From assembly GCA_902795255.1 (NCBI GenBank), contig CADBKS010000118.1, forward strand, positions 1 to 9,227: a stretch of 9,227 nucleotides of DNA, read 5' to 3'. Source of the DNA: an uncultured Chloroflexota bacterium. Its GTDB lineage: Bacteria; Chloroflexota; Anaerolineae; Anaerolineales; Anaerolineaceae. The notes beneath the pieces are model-generated. The model did not search any database and was not told the DNA's origin. It was given only the letters and a program-made list of their open reading frames with translations. The translations under genes were made by a program, and so were the position numbers. Within the stretch, counting starts at the first letter, position 1. The number at the start of each line of letters is the position of its first letter. Below are positions 7,338 through 9,227 of this stretch, piece after piece.

Positions 7338-8091
7338 CTGGTCCCCAGGCACGATCAATAATACCAAAGCGTTTGTTAAACTCTTGTGGATTGGCTGCAT
7401 CTTCTATCATTAGCTGATGAAACTCTTCCCGTGTGGTAGCAATGGCCTTCTTATCTCTTGGCCGCTTCATGAGACTGTTTCCTTTTTTGATCTCTATGGC
7501 CTCAAAGCTAAAGATGCCACTATTGTCATGAGCATAGAGAATCAATCCTGGGAGACCATGTAACTTCCAAGGGCCGGCTTGAGAGGGTATAGAAGGCGCA
7601 AAGCATGCTGTCCACACACGACCACCCATCTCTACTTTAGCAAACTGGCAAGGAATGTCAAGTATTGTTGTATCACGCTGCTCCATTGTCCATCGTAGAG
7701 TGGGAATTGGTTCCTTATATACAAAGGTCTTGAGAATCTTGTCCGTTACAGTACGAACACCTTGTGAAGGATAGTTTTCAAAAATAGAATAAAACTGACG
7801 TGGCGTAGGATATTTTCCCAATTCTAACATAAATTGCTCCCTTGGCATAAGAGTACGCATTGCGGTTTCCGCAAGTTCTTCGCGCTGTCTCTGCCATCTG
7901 CCATAGAAAGCGGTCCGATGATCTCCTATTTCCAATACCTTTTCCTCTGTATAGGCATTCGGCCTTTCCATGTAATTTCTAAAAGTAGCAATGTAGTTCA
8001 CCTGCATGCGCACAGAATCCGTACCCTGAGCACAGAGTGAAAAAAAAGGAAAATATAATAGGAAAATAAAAAGAAATGATTTCTTCACCAT
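7285..8091 (-). CDS. GLPGLI family secreted protein
   Basis: A 268-residue exported protein from the ATG at 8091 (MVKKSFLFIF). A TTG at 8100 would add three residues but is less likely. A hydrophobic signal peptide ends near CAQG, placing it in the periplasm or outer membrane. The naming motif GLPGLI is at 179-184, within KLHGLPGLIL, after WTACFAPSIPSQAGPW. This fits the conserved core of the Bacteroidota GLPGLI family (TIGR01200), which has no established biochemical function but often neighbours outer-membrane receptors. It lies 54 bases after the small peptide gene, and its end overlaps the receptor start by 53 bases, so all three probably form one transcript. Its length is usual for the family. 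Confidence 0.93.
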   Translation of the reverse strand: MVKKSFLFIFLLYFPFFSLCAQGTDSVRMQVNYIATFRNYMERPNAYTEEKVLEIGDHRTAFYGRWQRQREELAETAMRTLMPREQFMLELGKYPTPRQFYSIFENYPSQGVRTVTDKILKTFVYKEPIPTLRWTMEQRDTTILDIPCQFAKVEMGGRVWTACFAPSIPSQAGPWKLHGLPGLILYAHDNSGIFSFEAIEIKKGNSLMKRPRDKKAIATTREEFHQLMIEDAANPQEFNKRFGIIDRAWGPDGKPLIYKKKTCIFMEE

Positions 8092-8107
8092 ATAGTTCAA
8101 ATGGAAA

Positions 8108-8139
8108 TGCCCAGTATAGAATGATCACTAAACTGGGCA
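8108..8139 (-). terminator. Intergenic hairpin, possible attenuator or partial terminator
   Basis: TGCCCAGT (8108-8115) and ACTGGGCA (8132-8139) form a perfect 8-bp stem around a 16-base loop. It lies between the peptide stop at 8146 and the GLPGLI ATG at 8091. In the minus-strand RNA the stem is followed by UUUCCAUUUG, a broken U-run. It could partly terminate or process the transcript, giving more peptide message than receptor message. It is not a textbook terminator. Confidence 0.5.
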
Positions 8140-8145
8140 ATTGTC

Positions 8146-8340
8146 TTAGCAATCTTCTCTGGAATATCTATCAATAGCATCTACAGCCTCGTCCGCTGTT
8201 GCATCTGTTGCAATCTGATGGACAGTTCCACAGTCTGTAATGATGAACTGTGCAGCTACATCGTTACCACCATTGTCTGCATGTGCTTGTACGCAAAAGC
8301 CTACTAAGGCTAAAGCTACTACGAAAATTGATTTCTTCAT
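8146..8340 (-). CDS. Small secreted peptide with two cysteines in the mature part
   Basis: A 64-residue protein beginning at the ATG at 8340. Residues 1-21 form a signal peptide: MKK, a hydrophobic core VVALALVGFCVQ and an AHA cleavage site. The mature part of about 43 residues starts at DNGGND and is acidic. It contains C37 in the segment FIITDCGTVHQI and a final cysteine, C64, which could form a disulfide. C16 sits in the hydrophobic core without a lipobox, so this is not an obvious lipoprotein. It is the first gene of a minus-strand cassette with the GLPGLI and TonB receptor genes, and a hairpin separates it from them. I do not recognise a named family; it could be a signal, a transported ligand, an antimicrobial precursor or a receptor-associated factor. 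The signal peptide and A-rich leader make it a credible real gene. Confidence 0.75.
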   Translation of the reverse strand: MKKSIFVVALALVGFCVQAHADNGGNDVAAQFIITDCGTVHQIATDATADEAVDAIDRYSREDC

Positions 8341-8362
8341 ACGATTTATTTTTTTTAGTTAT

Positions 8363-8387
8363 AAGCGATAGAATTTTTCTATCGCTT
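8363..8387 (-). promoter_or_regulatory. Perfect 9-bp inverted repeat in the peptide gene leader
   Basis: AAGCGATAG (8363-8371) and CTATCGCTT (8379-8387) are perfect complements around a 7-base A/T loop. The element lies 22 bases before the peptide ATG at 8340, probably inside the 5' untranslated RNA. In the minus-strand RNA the stem is followed by A-rich rather than U-rich sequence, so it is not an intrinsic terminator there. It could be an RNA stability element or translation control, or an operator at the DNA level. Confidence 0.5.
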
Positions 8388-8480
8388 GCAAGGATAGAAA
8401 TTTTCCTTCAAAATAAAAATATTCAGCTTGTTTTTTTTGTATTTATTAGCATTTTAAGCTGCAATACTTTCAAAAAGATA

Positions 8481-8516
8481 CAAAGATAATTCGGAATCTG
8501 CTACATAAGTTACAAC
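8481..8516 (-). promoter_or_regulatory. Candidate Bacteroidota promoter for the peptide cassette
   Basis: On the minus strand TATCTTTG (8488-8481) matches the Bacteroidota -7 consensus TAnnTTTG. A partial -33 element, GTTG (8516-8513), lies 24 bases upstream, slightly far. It would give a leader of roughly 130 bases containing the inverted repeat. This is pattern matching only. Confidence 0.45.
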
Positions 8517-8690
8517 ATCTCGAGAAACCAAGCAGCAGATAATAGGTTCGTACTTTCTTTACAACACCTTTACTCTTGTTGTTCATAATGTGGCCTTCCT
8601 AGGAAATTTGAAATGAGATGTGAAATGCTTGACACAGGTCAATAAAAGCTATGAATATACGGTTTTTATGCTAATCGACTGCCTTTTTCT

Positions 8691-8721
8691 TTTGTATATT
8701 GATGCTGTTTTTATACCTTTG
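8691..8721 (+). promoter_or_regulatory. Candidate Bacteroidota promoter for the LysO genes
   Basis: TTTG (8691-8694), a 19-base spacer and TACCTTTG (8714-8721) fit the Bacteroidota -33/-7 promoter pattern well. Transcription would begin about 20 bases before the ATG at 8748. The sequence AAAGGAAAAGA directly precedes that ATG. Confidence 0.6.
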
Positions 8722-8747
8722 CAAGCCGTAACCAATAAAGGAAAAGA

Positions 8748-9029
8748 ATGTTCAGAATAATTATCGTCTTGCTTGTTGGCATCGTGCTGGGCTTTGCGCT
8801 GCGTCGAGTGCCACATATCCATAAAGTAGAGACAAGCGCTCATTATACTATCTGTGCCCTGCTTTTTGTTTTCGGACTGGGCTTGGGCTCCAACGACTCG
8901 CTGATGCACAACATCGGCTTCTACGGTCTTGAGGCCGTCGTGGTGGCATTGTTGGGCATGGCCGGTAGCTTTGGTGCTGCCCGTCTGTTCAACCATCTCA
9001 TGCAGAAAAAGACGGAGGGCGAGGCATGA
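8748..9029 (+). CDS. lysO: LysO-type lysine exporter, N-terminal subunit
   Basis: A 93-residue membrane protein with three hydrophobic segments (about 3-18, 32-47, 58-80) and the conserved FVFGLGLGSND region (40-50). This corresponds to the N-terminal part of LysO (formerly YbjE, DUF340), the inner-membrane lysine exporter of E. coli, which is a single chain of about 300 residues. In many Bacteroidales the transporter is encoded as two adjacent genes, and this is the small first half. The next gene starts inside its stop codon (ATGA, 9026-9029). A good promoter candidate lies just upstream, on the strand opposite to the rest of the window. In E. coli lysO responds to lysine, but I see no recognisable lysine riboswitch in the short leader here. 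Confidence 0.85.
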   Translation: MFRIIIVLLVGIVLGFALRRVPHIHKVETSAHYTICALLFVFGLGLGSNDSLMHNIGFYGLEAVVVALLGMAGSFGAARLFNHLMQKKTEGEA

Positions 9030-9227
9030 AAGGCAATCTTCTCTTGTTCGTTTCGCTGTTGGCCGGCATACTCGTAGGCATGTCGGGCGCCACGCCACAG
9101 TGGTTGCTCAATCCTCAGTTGCCGATGTTGCTCTTGGAGTTGCTCATCGTGCAGGTGGGTATGGGCATAGGATCTATGGAACATCTCGACCGGCTGTTTG
9201 CCGGATTCCGTTGGGAGATGCTGTTGC
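9026..9227 (+). CDS. lysO: LysO-type lysine exporter, C-terminal subunit, cut by window end
   Basis: Translated by hand from the ATG at 9026: 67 codons are open to the window edge. It begins MKGNLLLFVSLLAGILVGMS, a membrane helix. A second hydrophobic segment, LPMLLLELLIVQVGMGIGS, resembles the start of the LysO C-terminal half (LILLLFLVGIQL in E. coli LysO). The four-base ATGA overlap with the preceding gene implies translational coupling of the two halves. The complete second half in Bacteroidales is about 200 residues, so about two thirds is missing here. Confidence 0.85.
   Translation, partial: MKGNLLLFVSLLAGILVGMSGATPQWLLNPQLPMLLLELLIVQVGMGIGSMEHLDRLFAGFRWEMLL

Larger units (their letters stand above)
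8341..8747. other. Divergent intergenic region, 407 bases
   Basis: This A+T-rich spacer separates the minus-strand peptide gene from the plus-strand LysO genes. It holds a candidate promoter for each side, a 9-bp inverted repeat in the peptide leader and a weaker 6-bp inverted repeat (ACAACA at 8561-8566, TGTTGT at 8577-8582). I see no convincing gene or tRNA in it. Confidence 0.6.

Noticed and set aside
5796..7400. A genuine 534-residue receptor-glycosyltransferase fusion protein
   Set aside because: The two halves belong in different compartments, the receptor lacks its barrel, the transferase lacks its N-terminal domain, and sequence character changes at the switch point. A contig chimera explains this better.
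8277..8340. Lipoprotein signal in the small peptide around C16
   Set aside because: The residue before the cysteine is Phe and no lipobox is present; AHA at 19-21 gives an ordinary signal peptidase I site.
8561..8582. ACAACA/TGTTGT inverted repeat as a terminator or operator
   Set aside because: Only six A/T-rich base pairs around a 10-base loop with no U-run; expected by chance in such sequence.
8649..9098. Minus-strand open frame of 149 codons opposite the LysO genes
   Set aside because: It is antisense to the two LysO parts, which have membrane segments, a promoter and a coupled overlap.

Overview
The window looks like two unrelated bacterial genomes joined end to end, with the join inside an open reading frame near position 6470. 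Left part (about 1-6470): G+C-rich, minus strand throughout, packed genes with 1-4 base overlaps or tiny gaps and Shine-Dalgarno sites such as GAGGAA and GAGG. This suits a Firmicutes-like or other non-Bacteroidota organism; I cannot name it further. Right part (about 6470-9227): lower G+C, an A-rich leader, Bacteroidota-type promoter elements (TTTG / TAnnTTTG), a GLPGLI protein, a SusC-like TonB receptor start and a two-piece LysO exporter. This strongly suggests Bacteroidales, probably Prevotella or a relative.

Left region, in transcription order (right to left): the C-terminal part of a capsule-synthesis-type glycosyltransferase; an acylneuraminate-type cytidylyltransferase; a D-2-hydroxyacid dehydrogenase; a DUF115/MptE-like protein; a family 2 glycosyltransferase; a GT39-like integral membrane glycosyltransferase; and a second, partial family 2 glycosyltransferase leaving the window at base 1. 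This is a surface-polysaccharide operon. The cytidylyltransferase would make a CMP-activated acidic sugar or similar compound. The DUF115 protein or the capsule-type enzyme are candidates to transfer it, the two paralogous GT2 enzymes would extend the glycan, and the GT39-like protein would add a sugar from a lipid carrier outside the membrane.

Right region: a minus-strand cassette encodes a 64-residue secreted peptide with two cysteines in its mature part, then a GLPGLI protein, then a TonB-dependent receptor whose start overlaps the GLPGLI gene by 53 bases. The receptor is cut at the join after its signal peptide, carboxypeptidase-like domain and most of the plug. An 8-bp hairpin lies between peptide and GLPGLI genes, and a 9-bp perfect inverted repeat lies in the peptide gene's leader. 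Divergently, on the plus strand, lie the two overlapping halves of a LysO-type lysine exporter, the second cut by the window end.

The most interesting candidate system is the peptide-GLPGLI-receptor cassette. The most important caution is that the 534-residue frame 5796-7400 is probably not a real fusion protein but a chimeric contig junction.
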